Source: Bathymodiolus brooksi (taxonomy: Eukaryota > Mollusca > Bivalvia > Mytilida > Modiolidae). Taken from it: a DNA stretch of 64,000 nt. Every line of letters starts with the position of its first letter. The stretch's first letter is position 1. The stretch is taken from NCBI GenBank assembly GCA_963680875.1, contig OY804585.1, positions 28,448,186 through 28,512,185 on the forward strand. Reading direction: 5' to 3'. The notes under the pieces were generated by a model. The model saw nothing but the letters and a program-made list of their open reading frames with translations. It did not search any database and was not told where the DNA came from. The position numbers and the translations under genes are program-made. Of this stretch, positions 10,692 to 24,969 are shown in pieces.

Positions 10692-13402
10692 TTCTCCTAC
10701 CACAGATATAGGTGACGCAGATTTTAGATATTAGAACTCAGGGTTCTTTTACCACAGACATAGGTGACGCTGATTTTAGATATTAAATCTACGGTTCTCC
10801 TACCACAGATATAGGTGACGCTGATTTTAGATATTAAAACTAAGGGTTCTCCTACCACAGACATAGGTGTCGCTGATTTTAGATATTAAAACTAAGGGTT
10901 CTCCTACCACAGACATAGGTGACGCTGATTTTAGATATTAAAACTAAGGGTTCTCCTACCACATACATAGGTGACGCTGATTTTAGATATTAAAACTAAG
11001 GGTTCTCCTACCACAGACAGTAGTCAGTGTTTCTGTATTGACTTGGTTTATTAAATAAACATCTATTATTGAAATTTACTGTTCCTAAATGATGGAATTG
11101 TTATTAAAAGTAAGGGTTCTCCTAACACAGATATAGGTGACGCAGATTTTAGATATTAGAACTCAGGGTTCTCCTACCACAGACATAGGTGACGCTGATT
11201 TTAGATATTAAATCTACGGGTTCTCCTACCACAGACATAGGTGACGCTGATTTTAGATATTAAAACTAAGGGTTCTCCTACCACAGACATAGGTGACGCT
11301 GATTTTAGATATTAAAGCTAAGGGTTCTCCTACCACAGACATAGGTGACGCTGATTTTAGATATTAAAACTAAGGGTTCTCCTACCACAGACATATGTGA
11401 CGCTGATTTTAGATATTAAAACTAAGGGTTCTCCTACCACATACATAGGTGACGCTGATTTTAGATATTAAAACTAAGGGTTCTCCTACCAGAGACAGTA
11501 GTCAGTGTTTCTGTATTGACTTGGTTTATTAAATAAACATCTATTATTGAAATTTACTGTTCCTAAATGATGGAATTGTTATTAAAAGTAAGGGTTCTCC
11601 TAACACAGATATAGGTGACGCAGATTTTAGATATTAAAACTAAGGGTTCTCATACCACAGACATAGGTGACGCTGATTTTAGATATTAAAACTAAGGGTT
11701 CTCCTACCACAGACATAGGTGACACTGATTTTAGATATTAAAACTAAGGGTTCTCCTACCTCAGACATAGGTGAGGTTGATTTTAGATATTAAAACTAAG
11801 GGGTCTCCTACCACATACATAGGTGACGCTGATCTTAGATATTAAAACTAAGGGTTCTCCTACCAGAGACATAGGTGACACTGATTTTAGATATTAAAAC
11901 TAAGGGTTCTCCTACCTCAGACATAGATGACGTTGATTTTAGATATTAAAACTAAGGGTTCTCCTACCACACACATAGGTGACGCTGATCTTAGATATTA
12001 AAACTAAGGGTTCTCCTACCACAGACTGTAGTTAGTGTTTCTGTATTGACTTGGTTTATTAAATAAACATCTATTATTGAAATTTACTGTTCCTAAATGA
12101 TGGAATTGTTATTAAAAGTAAGGGTTCTCCTACCACAGATAACGGTGACACTGATTTTAGATATTAAAACTAAGGGTTCTCCTACCACATACCTAGGTGA
12201 CGCTGATTTAAGATATTAAAACTCAGGGTTCTCCTACCACAAACAGTAGTCAGTGTTTCTGTATTGACTTGGTTTATTAAAAAAAAAAACATCTATTATT
12301 GAAATTTACTGTTCCTAAATGATGGAATTGTTATTAAAAGTAAGGGTTCTCCTACCACAGATATAGGTGACGCAGATTTTAGATATTAGAGCTCAGGGTT
12401 CTCTTACCACAGACATAGGTGACGCTGATTTTAGATATTAAATCTACGGGTTCTCCTACCACAGACATAGGTGACGCTGATTTTAGATATTAAAACTAAG
12501 GGTTCTCCTACCACAGACATAGGTGACGCTGATTTTAGATATTAAAACTAAGGGTTCTCCTACCACAGACATAGGTGACGCTGATTTTAGATATTAAAAC
12601 TAAGGGTTCTCCTACCACATACATAGGTGACGCTGATTTTAGATAATAAAACTAAGGGTTCTCCTACCACAGACAGTAGTCAGTGTTTCTGTATTGACTT
12701 GGTTTATTAAATAAACATCTATTATTGAAATTTACTGTTCCTAAATGATGGAATTGTTATTAAAAGTAAGGGTTCTCCTAACACAGATATAGGTGACGCA
12801 GATTTTAGATATTAGAACTCAGGGTTCTCTTACCACAGACATAGGTGACGCTGATTTTAGATATTAAATCTACGGGTTCTCCTACCACAGACATAGGTGA
12901 CGCTGATTTTAGATATTAAAACTAAGGGTTCTCCTACCACAGACATAGGTGACGCTGATTTTAGATATTAAAGCTAAGGGTTCTCCTACCACAGACATAG
13001 GTGACGCTGATTTTAGATATTAAAACTAAGGGTTCTCCTACCACAGACATAGGTGAAGCTGATTTTAGATATTAAAACTAAGGGTTCTCCTACCACATAC
13101 ATAGGTGACGCTGATTTTAGATATTAAAACTAAGGGTTCTCCTACCAGAGACAGTAGTCAGTGTTTCTGTATTGACTTGGTTTATTAAATAAACATCTAT
13201 TATTGAAATTTACTGTTCCTAAATGATGGAATTGTTATTAAAAGTAAGGGTTCTACTAACACAGATATAGGTGACGCAGATTTTAGATATTAAAACTCAG
13301 GGTTCTCTTACCAAAGACATGGGTAACACTGATTTTAGATATTAAAACTAAGGGTTCTCCAACCACACATAGTTGACGCTTATTTCAGATATTAAAACTC
13401 AG

Positions 13403-16400
13403 GGTTCTCCTACCACATACATAGGTGACGCTGATTTTACATATTAAAACTCAGGATTCTCCTAACACATACATAGGTGACGCTGATTATAGATATTAAA
13501 ACTAAGGGTTCTCCTACCACAGACAGTAGTCAGTGTTTCTGTATTGACTTGGTTTATTAAATAAACATCTATTATTGAAATTTACTGTTCCTAAATGATG
13601 GAATTGTTGCTAAAAGTAAGGGTTCTCCTACCACAGATATAGGTGACGCAGATTTTAGATATTAAAACTAACGGTTCTCCTACCATAAATATAGGTGACG
13701 CTGATTTTAGATATTAAAACTCAGGGTTTTCTTACCACAGACATAGGTGACGCTGATTTTAGATATTAAAACTAAGGGTTCTCCAACCACAGACATAGGT
13801 GACGCTGATTTTAGATATTAAAACTAAGGGTTCTCCTACCACAGACATAGGTGACGTTGATTTTAGATATTAAAACTAATGGTTCTCCTACCACAGACAT
13901 AGGTGACGCTGATTTTAGATATTAAAACTAAGGGTTCTCCTACCACAGACATAGGTGACGCTGATTTTAGATATTAAAACTAAGGGTTCTCCTACCACAG
14001 ACATAGGTGACGCTGATTTTAGATATTAAAACTAAGGGTTCTCCTACCACAGACATAGGTGACACTGATTTTAGATATTAAAACTAAGGGTTCTCCTACC
14101 TCAGACATAGGTGAGGTTGATTTTAGATATTAAAACTAAGGGGTCTCCTATCACATACATAGGTGACGCTGATCTTAGATATTAAAACTAAGGGTTCTCC
14201 TACCAGAGACAGTAGTCAGTGTTTCTGTATTGACTTGGTTTATTAAATAAACATTTTATTAATGAAATTTACTGTTACTAAATGATGGAATTGTTATTAA
14301 AAGTAGGGGTTCTCCTACCACAGATATAGGTGACACTGATTTTAGATATTAAAACTAAGGGTTCTCCTACCACATACATAGGTGACGCTGATTTTAGATA
14401 TTAAAACTAAGGTTTATCCTACCACTTACATAGGTGAGGTTGATTTTAGATATTAAAACTAAGGGTTTTCCTACCACACACATAGGTGACGCTGATTGTA
14501 GATATTAAAACTAAGGGTTCTCCTACCACAGACAGTAGTCAGTGTTTCTGTATTGACTTGGTTTATTAAATAAACATCTATTATTGAAATTTACTGTTCC
14601 TAAATGATGGAATTGTTATTAAAAGTAAGGGTTCTCCTACCACAGATATAGGTGACGCAGATTTTAGATATTAAAACTAAGGGTTCTCCTACCACAGACA
14701 TAGGTGACGCTGATTTTAGATATTAAAACTCAGGGTTCTCCTACCACAGACATAGGTGACGCTGATTTTAGATATTAAAACTAAGGGTTCTCCTACCACA
14801 TACATAGGTGACGCTGATTTTAGATATTAAAACTAAGAGTTCTCCTACCACAGACAGTAGTCAGTGTTTCTGTATTGACTTGGTTTATTAAATAAACATC
14901 TATTATTGAAATTTACTGTTCCTAAATGATGGAATTGTTATTAAAAGTAAGGGTTCTCCTACCACAGATATAGGTGACACTGATTTTAGATATTAAAACT
15001 AAGGGTTCTCCTTCCACATACATAGGTGACGCTGATCTTAGATATTAAAACTAAGGGTTCTCCTACCAGAGACAGTAGTCAGTGTTTCTGTATTGACTTG
15101 GTTTATTAAATAAACATTTTATTAATGAAATTTACTGTTACTAAATGATGGAATTGTTATTAAAAGTAGGGGTTCTCCTACCACAGATATAGGTGACACT
15201 GATTTTAGATATTAAAACTAAGGGTTCTCCTACCACATACATAGGTGACGCTGATTTTAGATATTAAAACTAAGGTTTATCCTACCACTTACATAGGTGA
15301 GGTTGATTTTAGATATTAAAACTAAGGGTTTTCCTACCACACACATAGGTGACGCTGATTGTAGATATTAAAACTAAGGGTTCTCCTACCACAGACAGTA
15401 GTCAGTGTTTCTGTATTGACTTGGTTTATTAAATAAACATCTATTATTGAAATTTACTGTTCCTAAATGATGGAATTGTTATTAAAAGTAAGGGTTCTCC
15501 TACCACAGATATAGGTGACGCAGATTTTAGATATTAAAACTAAGGGTTCTCCTACCACAGACATAGGTGACGCTGATTTTAGATATTAAAACTCAGGGTT
15601 CTCCTACCACAGACATAGGTGACGCTGATTTTAGATATTAAAACTAAGGGTTCTCCTACCACATACATAGGTGACGCTGATTTTAGATATTAAAACTAAG
15701 AGTTCTCCTACCACAGACAGTAGTCAGTGTTTCTGTATTGACTTGGTTTATTAAATAAACATCTATTATTGAAATTTACTGTTCCTAAATGATGGAATTG
15801 TTATTAAAAGTAAGGGTTCTCCTACCACAGATATAGGTGACACTGATTTTAGATATTAAAACTAAGGGTTCTCCTTCCACATACATAGGTGACGCTGATT
15901 TTAGATATTAAAACTAAGGGTTCTCCTACCACAGACAGTAGTCAGTGTTTCTGTATTGACTTGGTTTATTAAATAAACATCTATTATTGAAATTTACTGT
16001 TCCTAAATGATGGAATTGTTATTAAAAGTAAGGGTTCTCCTACCACAGATATAGGTGACGCAGATTTTAGATATTAAAACTAAGGGTTCTCCTACCACAG
16101 ACATAGGTGACGCTGATTTTAGATATTAAAACTCAGGGTTCTCCTACCACAGACATAGGTGACGCTGATTTTAGATATTAAAACTAAGGGTTCTCCTACC
16201 ACATACATAGGTGACGCTGATTTTAGATATTAAAACTAAGGGTTCTCCTACCACAGACAGTAGTCAGTGTTTCTGTATTGACTTGGTTTATTAAATAAAC
16301 ATCTATTATTGAAATTTACTGTTCCTAAATGATGGAATTGTTATTAAAAGTAAGGGTTCTCCTACCACAGATATAGGTGACACTGATTTTAGATATTAAA

Positions 16401-19400
16401 ACTAAGGGTTCTCCTTCCACATACATAGGTGACGCTGATTTTAGATATTAAAACTAAGGGTTCTCCTACCACAGACAGTAGTCAGTGTTTCTGTATTGAC
16501 TTGGTTTATTAAATAAACATCTATTATTGAAATTTACTGTTCCTAAATGATGGAATTGTTATTAAAAGTAAGGGTTCTCCTACCACAGACATAGGTGACG
16601 CTGATTTTAGATATTAAAACTCAGGGTTCTCTTACCACAGACATAGGTGACACTGATTTTAGATATTAAAACTAAGTGTTCTCCTACCACAGACATAGGT
16701 GACACTGATTTTAGATATTAAAACTAAGGGTTCTCCTACCACAGACATAGATGATGCTGATTTTAGATATTAAAACTAAGGGTTCTCCTACCACAGACAT
16801 AGGTGAAGCTGATTTTAGATATTAAAACTAAGGGTTCTCCTACCGCAGACATAGGTGACGCTGATTTTAGATATTAAAACTAAGGGTTCTGCTACCACAG
16901 ACATAGGTGACGCTGATTTTAGATATTAAAACTAAGGGTTCTCCTACCACAGACAGTAGTCAGTGTTTTTGTATTGACTTGGTTTATTAAATAAACATCT
17001 ATTATTGAAATTTACTGTTCCTAAATGATGGAATTGTTATTAAAAGTAAGGGTTCTCCTACCACAGATATAGGTGACGCAGATTTTAGATATTAAAACTA
17101 AGAGTTCTCCTACCACAGACATAGGTGACGCTGATTTTAGATATTAAATCTCAGGGTTCTCTTACCACAGACATAGGTGACGCTGATTTTAGATATTAAA
17201 ACTAAGTGTTCTCCTACCACAGACATAGGTGACGCTGATTTTAGATATTAAAACTAAGGGTTCTCCTACCACAGATATAGGTGACGCTGATTTTAGATAT
17301 TAAAACTAAGGGTTCTCCTACCACAGATATAGGTGACGCTGATTTTAGATATTAAAACTAAGGGTTCTGCTACCACAGACATAGGTGACGCTGATTTTAG
17401 ATATTAAAACTAAGGGTTCTCCTACCACATACATAGGTGACGCTGATTTTAGATATTAAAACTAAGGGTTCTCCTACCACAGACAGTAGTCAGTGTTTCT
17501 GTATTGACTTGGTTTATTAAATAAACATCTATTATTGAAATATACTGTTCCTAAATGATGGAATTGTTATTAAAAGTAAGGGTTCTCCTACCACAGATAT
17601 AGGTGACGCAGATTTTAGATATTAAAACTAAGGATTCTCCTACCACAGATATAGGTGACGCTGATTTTAGATATTAAAACTCTGGGTTCTCTTACGACAC
17701 ACATGGGTGACACTGATTTTAGATATTAAAACTAAGGGCTCTCCAACCACACATAGTTGACGCTTATTACAGATATTAAAACTCAGGGTTCTCCTACCAC
17801 AGACATAGGTGACGCTGATTTTAGATATTAAAACTAAGGGTTCTCCTACCACAGACATAGGTGACGCTGATTTTAGATATTAAAACTCAAGGTTCTCCTA
17901 CCACATACATAGGTGACGCTGATTTTACATATTAAAACTCAGGATTCTCCTTACACATACATAGGTGACGCTGATTATAGATATTAAAACTAAGGGTTCT
18001 CCTACCACAGACAGTAGTCAGTGTTTCTGTATTGACTTGGTTTATTAAATAAACATCTATTATTGAAATTTACTGTTCCTAAATGATGGAATTTTTGCTA
18101 AAAGTAAGGGTTCTCCTACCACAGATATAGGTGACGCAGATTTTAGATATTAAAACTAAGGGTTCTCCTACCATAAATATAGGTGACGCTGATTTTAGAT
18201 ATTAAAACTCAGGGTTTTCTTACCACAGACATAGGTGACGCTGATTTTAGATATTAAAACTAAGGGTTCTCCAACCACAGACATAGGTGACGCTGATTTT
18301 AGATATTAAAACTAAGGGTTCTCCTACCACAGACATAGGTGACGTTGATTTTAGATATTAAAACTAATGGTTCTCCTACCACAGACATAGGTGACGCTGA
18401 TTTTAGATATTAAAACTAAGGGTTCTCCTACCACAGACATAGGTGACGCTGATTTTAGATATTAAAACTAAGGGTTCTCCTACCACAGACATAGGTGACG
18501 CTGATTTTAGATATTAAAACTAAGTGTTCTCCTACCACAGACATAGGTGACACTGATTTTAGATATTAAAACTAAGAGTTCTCCTACCACAGACATAGGT
18601 GACGCTGATTTTAGATATTAAAACTCAGGGTTCTCCTACCACAGACATAGGTGACGCTGATTTTAGATATTAAAACTAAGGGTTCTCCTACCACATACAT
18701 AGGTGACGCTGATTTTAGATATTAAAACTAAGGGTTCTCCTACCACAGACAGTAGTCAGTGTTTCTGTATTGACTTGGTTTATTAAATAAACATCTATTA
18801 TTGAAATTTACTGTTCCTAAATGATGGAATTGTTATTAAAAGTAAGGGTTCTCCTACCACAGATATAGGTGACACTGATTTTAGATATTAAAACTAATGG
18901 TTCTCCTTCCACATACATAGGTGACGCTGATTTTAGATATTAAAACTAAGGGTTCTCCTACCACAGACAGTAGTCAGTGTTTCTGTATTGACTTGGTTTA
19001 TTAAATAAACATCTATTATTGAAATTTACTGTTCCTAAATGATGGAATTGTTATTAAAAGTAAGGGTTCTCCTACCACAGATATAGGTGACGCAGATTTT
19101 AGATATTAAAACTAAGGGTTCTCCTACCACAGACATAGGTGACGCTGATTTTAGATATTAAAACTCAGGGTTCTCTTACCACAGACATAGGTGACACTGA
19201 TTTTAGATATTAAAACTAAGTGTTCTCCTACCACAGACATAGGTGACACTGATTTTAGATATTAAAACTAAGGGTTCTCCTACCACAGACATAGATGATG
19301 CTGATTTTAGATATTAAAACTAAGGGTTCTCCTACCACAGACATAGGTGAAGCTGATATTAGATATTAAAACTAAGGGTTCTCCTACCGCAGACATAGGT

Positions 19401-22400
19401 GACGCTGATTTTAGATATTAAAACTAAGGGTTCTGCTACCACAGACATAGGTGACGCTGATTTTAGATATTAAAACTAAGGGTTCTCCTACCACATACAT
19501 AGGTGACGCTGATTTTAGATATTAAAACTAAGGGATCTCCTACCACAGACAGTAGTCACTGTTTCTGTATTGACTTGGTTTATTAAATAAACATCTATTA
19601 TTGAAATTTACTGTTCCTAAATGATGGAATTGTTATTAAAAGTAAGGGTTCTCCTACCACAGATATAGGTGACGCAGATTTTAGATATTAAAACTAAGGG
19701 TTCTCCTACCACAGACATAGGTGACGCTGATTTTAGATATTAAAACTCAGGGTTCTCTTACCACAGACATAGGTGACGCTGATTTTAGATATTAAAACTA
19801 AGTGTTCTCCTACCACAGACATAGGTGACACTGATTTTAGATATTAAAACTAAGGGTTCTCCTACCACAGACATAGATGATGCTGATTTTAGATATTAAA
19901 ACTAAGGGTTCTCCTACCACAGACATAGGTGAAGCTGATTTTAGATATTAAAACTAAAGGTTCTCCTACCGCAGACATAGGTGACGCTGATTTTAGATAT
20001 TAAAACTAAGGGTTCTGCTACCACAGACATAGGTGACGCTGATTTTAGATATTAAAACTAAGGGTTCTCCTACCACATACATAGGTGACGCTGATTTTAG
20101 ATATTAAAACTAAGGGATCTCCTACCACAGACAGTAGTCACTGTTTCTGTATTGACTTGGTTTATTAAATAAACATCTATTATTGAAATATACTGTTCCT
20201 AAATGATGGAATTGTTATTAAAAGTAAGGGTTCTCCTACCACAGATATAGGTGACGCAGATTTTAGATATTAAAACTCAGGGTTCTCTTACCAAAGACAT
20301 GGGTAACACTGATTTTAGATATTAAAACTAAGGGTTCTCCAACCACACATAGTTGACGCTTATTTCAGATATTAAAACTCAGGGTTCTCCTACCACAGAC
20401 ATAGGTGACGCTGATTTTAGATATTAAAACTCAGGGTTCTCCTACCACATACATAGGTGACGCTGATTTTACATATTAAAACTCAGGATTCTCCTAACAC
20501 ATACATAGGTGACGCTGATTATAGATATTAAAACTAAGGGTTCTCCTACCACAGACAGTAGTCAGTGTTTCTGTATTGACTTGGTTTATTAAATAAACAT
20601 CTATTATTGAAATTTACTGTTCCTAAATGATGGAATTGTTATTAAAAGTAAGGGTTCTCCTACCACAGATATAGGTGACGCAGATTTTAGATATTAAAAC
20701 TAAGGGTTCTCTTACCACAGACATGGGTGACACTGATTTTAGATATTAAAACTAAGGGTTCTCCAACCACACACATAGTTGACCCTTATTTCAGATATTA
20801 AAACTCAGGGTTCTCCTACCACAGACATAGGTGACGCTGATTTTAGATATTAAAACTAAGGGTTCTCCTACCACAGACATAGGTGACGCTGATTTTAGAT
20901 ATTAAAACTCAGGGTTCTCCTACCACAGACATAGGTGACGCTGATTTTAGATATTAAAACTAAGGGTTCTCCTACCACAGACATAGGTGACTCTGATTTT
21001 AGATATTAAAACTCAGGGTTCTCCTACCACAGACATAGGTGACGCTGATTTTAGATATTAAAACTAAGGGTTCTCCTACCACAGACATAGGTGACTCTGA
21101 TTTTAGATATTAAAACTAAGGGTTCTCCTACCAGAGACAGTAGTCAGTGTTTCTGTATTGACTTGGTTTATTAAATAAACATCTATTATTGAAATTTACT
21201 GTTCCTAAATGATGTAATTGTTATTAAAAGTAAGGGTTCTCTTACCACAGATATAGGTGACACTGATTTTAGATATTAAAACTAAGGGTTCTCCTACCAC
21301 AGACATAGGTGATGCTGATTTCAGATATTAAAACTAAGGGTTCTCCTACCACAGACATAGGTGACGCTGATCTTAGATATTAAAACTAAGGGTTCTCCTA
21401 CCACAGACATAGGTGACTCTGATTTTAGATATTAAAACTCAGGGTTCTCCTACCACAGACATAGGTGACGCTGATTTTAGATATTAAAACTAAGGGTTCT
21501 CCTACCACAGACATAGGTGACGTTGATTTTAGATATTAAAACTAAGGATTCTCCTACCACAGACATAGGTGACGCTGATCTTAGATATTAAAACTAAGGG
21601 TTCTCCTACCACAGACAGTAGTCAGTGTTACTGTATTGACTTGGTTTATTAAATAAACATCTATTATTGAAATTTACTGTTCCTAAATGATGGAATTTTT
21701 ATTAAAAGTAAGGGTTCTCCTACCACAGATATAGGTCACACTGATTTTAGATATTAAAATTAAGGGTTCTCCTACCACAGACAAAGGTGATGCTGATTTC
21801 AGATATTAAAACTAAGGGTTCTCCTACCACAGACATAGGTGACGTTGATTTTAGATATTAAAACTAAGGGTTCTCCTACCACACACATAGGTGACGCTGA
21901 TCTTAGATATTAAAACTAAGGGTTCTCCTACCACAGACTGTAGTTAGTGTTTCTGTATTGACTTGGTTTATTAAATAAACATCTATTATTGAAATTTACT
22001 GTTCCTAAATGATGGAATTGTTATTAAAAGTAAGGGTTCTCCTACCACAGATAAAGGTGACACTGATTTTAGATATTAAAACTAAGGGTTCTCCTACCAC
22101 ATACCTAGGTGACGCTGATTTAAGATATTAAAACTCAGGGTTCTCCTACCACAAACAGTAGTCAGTGTTTCTGTATTGACTTGGTTTATTAAAAAAAAAA
22201 ACATCTATTATTGAAATTTACTGTTCCTAAATGATGGAATTGTTATTAAAAGTAAGGGTTCTCCTACCACAGATATAGGTGACGCAGATTTTAGATATTA
22301 GAACTCAGGGTTCTTTTACCACAGACATAGGTGACGCTGATTTTAGATATTAAATCTACGGTTCTCCTACCACAGATATAGGTGACGCTGATTTTAGATA

Positions 22401-24969
22401 TTAAAACTAAGGGTTCTCCTACCACAGACATAGGTGTCGCTGATTTTAGATATTAAAACTAAGGGTTCTCCTACCACAGACATAGGTGACGCTGATTTTA
22501 GATATTAAAACTAAGGGTTCTCCTACCACATACATAGGTGACGCTGATTTTAGATATTAAAACTAAGGGTTCTCCTACCACAGACAGTAGTCAGTGTTTC
22601 TGTATTGACTTGGTTTATTAAATAAACATCTATTATTGAAATTTACTGTTCCTAAATGATGGAATTGTTATTAAAAGTAAGGGTTCTCCTAACACAGATA
22701 TAGGTGACGCAGATTTTAGATATTAGAACTCAGGGTTCTCCTACCACAGACATAGGTGACGCTGATTTTAGATATTAAATCTACGGGTTCTCCTACCACA
22801 GACATAGGTGACGCTGATTTTAGATATTAAAACTAAGGGTTCTCCTACCACAGACATAGGTGACGCTGATTTTAGATATTAAAGCTAAGGGTTCTCCTAC
22901 CACAGACATAGGTGACGCTGATTTTAGATATTAAAACTAAGGGTTCTCCTACCACAGACATATGTGACGCTGATTTTAGATATTAAAACTAAGGGTTCTC
23001 CTACCACATACATAGGTGACGCTGATTTTAGATATTAAAACTAAGGGTTCTCCTACCAGAGACAGTAGTCAGTGTTTCTGTATTGACTTGGTTTATTAAA
23101 TAAACATCTATTATTGAAATTTACTGTTCCTAAATGATGGAATTGTTATTAAAAGTAAGGGTTCTCCTAACACAGATATAGGTGACGCAGATTTTAGATA
23201 TTAAAACTAAGGGTTCTCATACCACAGACATAGGTGACGCTGATTTTAGATATTAAAACTAAGGGTTCTCCTACCACAGACATAGGTGACACTGATTTTA
23301 GATATTAAAACTAAGGGTTCTCCTACCTCAGACATAGGTGAGGTTGATTTTAGATATTAAAACTAAGGGGTCTCCTACCACATACATAGGTGACGCTGAT
23401 CTTAGATATTAAAACTAAGGGTTCTCCTACCAGAGACATAGGTGACACTGATTTTAGATATTAAAACTAAGGGTTCTCCTACCTCAGACATAGATGACGT
23501 TGATTTTAGATATTAAAACTAAGGGTTCTCCTACCACACACATAGGTGACGCTGATCTTAGATATTAAAACTAAGGGTTCTCCTACCACAGACTGTAGTT
23601 AGTGTTTCTGTATTGACTTGGTTTATTAAATAAACATCTATTATTGAAATTTACTGTTCCTAAATGATGGAATTGTTATTAAAAGTAAGGGTTCTCCTAC
23701 CACAGATAACGGTGACACTGATTTTAGATATTAAAACTAAGGGTTCTCCTACCACATACCTAGGTGACGCTGATTTAAGATATTAAAACTCAGGGTTCTC
23801 CTACCACAAACAGTAGTCAGTGTTTCTGTATTGACTTGGTTTATTAAAAAAAAAAACATCTATTATTGAAATTTACTGTTCCTAAATGATGGAATTGTTA
23901 TTAAAAGTAAGGGTTCTCCTACCACAGATATAGGTGACGCAGATTTTAGATATTAGAGCTCAGGGTTCTCTTACCACAGACATAGGTGACGCTGATTTTA
24001 GATATTAAATCTACGGGTTCTCCTACCACAGACATAGGTGACGCTGATTTTAGATATTAAAACTAAGGGTTCTCCTACCACAGACATAGGTGACGCTGAT
24101 TTTAGATATTAAAACTAAGGGTTCTCCTACCACAGACATAGGTGACGCTGATTTTAGATATTAAAACTAAGGGTTCTCCTACCACATACATAGGTGACGC
24201 TGATTTTAGATAATAAAACTAAGGGTTCTCCTACCACAGACAGTAGTCAGTGTTTCTGTATTGACTTGGTTTATTAAATAAACATCTATTATTGAAATTT
24301 ACTGTTCCTAAATGATGGAATTGTTATTAAAAGTAAGGGTTCTCCTAACACAGATATAGGTGACGCAGATTTTAGATATTAGAACTCAGGGTTCTCTTAC
24401 CACAGACATAGGTGACGCTGATTTTAGATATTAAATCTACGGGTTCTCCTACCACAGACATAGGTGACGCTGATTTTAGATATTAAAACTAAGGGTTCTC
24501 CTACCACAGACATAGGTGACGCTGATTTTAGATATTAAAGCTAAGGGTTCTCCTACCACAGACATAGGTGACGCTGATTTTAGATATTAAAACTAAGGGT
24601 TCTCCTACCACAGACATAGGTGAAGCTGATTTTAGATATTAAAACTAAGGGTTCTCCTACCACATACATAGGTGACGCTGATTTTAGATATTAAAACTAA
24701 GGGTTCTCCTACCAGAGACAGTAGTCAGTGTTTCTGTATTGACTTGGTTTATTAAATAAACATCTATTATTGAAATTTACTGTTCCTAAATGATGGAATT
24801 GTTATTAAAAGTAAGGGTTCTACTAACACAGATATAGGTGACGCAGATTTTAGATATTAAAACTCAGGGTTCTCTTACCAAAGACATGGGTAACACTGAT
24901 TTTAGATATTAAAACTAAGGGTTCTCCAACCACACATAGTTGACGCTTATTTCAGATATTAAAACTCAG
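13403..24969 (+). repeat. 12,056-bp segment, copy 2 (with indels, 11,567 bp)
   Basis: This copy matches copy 1 at a shift of 12,056, then 11,463 after a 593-bp loss near 18,586, then 11,567 after a gain of two monomers between 20,900 and 21,130. Long units lie at S=13525, 14211, 14534, 14856, 15074, 15397, 15719, 15937, 16259, 16477, 16955, 17485, 18013, 18751, 18969, 19551, 20133, 20557, 21139, 21617, 21939, 22157, 22586, 23064, 23594, 23812, 24242 and 24720. Substitutions against copy 1 are few in the rows I compared. The two added monomers carry a gactctgat reading that marks them as a local duplication. Confidence 0.88.

Larger units (their letters stand above)
1347..13402 (+). repeat. 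12,056-bp segment, copy 1
   Basis: Rare markers recur exactly 12,056 bp later, for example ttgctaaaag at 1,551 and 13,607. Long units lie at S=1469, 2155, 2478, 2800, 3018, 3341, 3663, 3881, 4203, 4421, 4899, 5429, 5957, 6643, 6966, 7288, 7506, 8088, 8670, 9094, 9572, 10050, 10372, 10590, 11019, 11497, 12027, 12245, 12675 and 13153. The segment itself contains an internal 4,488-bp repeat (411-2,900 against 4,899-7,400). A 51-bp monomer (tctacggttc, one G short) lies near 10,788. The left breakpoint is placed where identity with copy 2 begins; the exact junction is blurred by the repeat. Confidence 0.9.
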
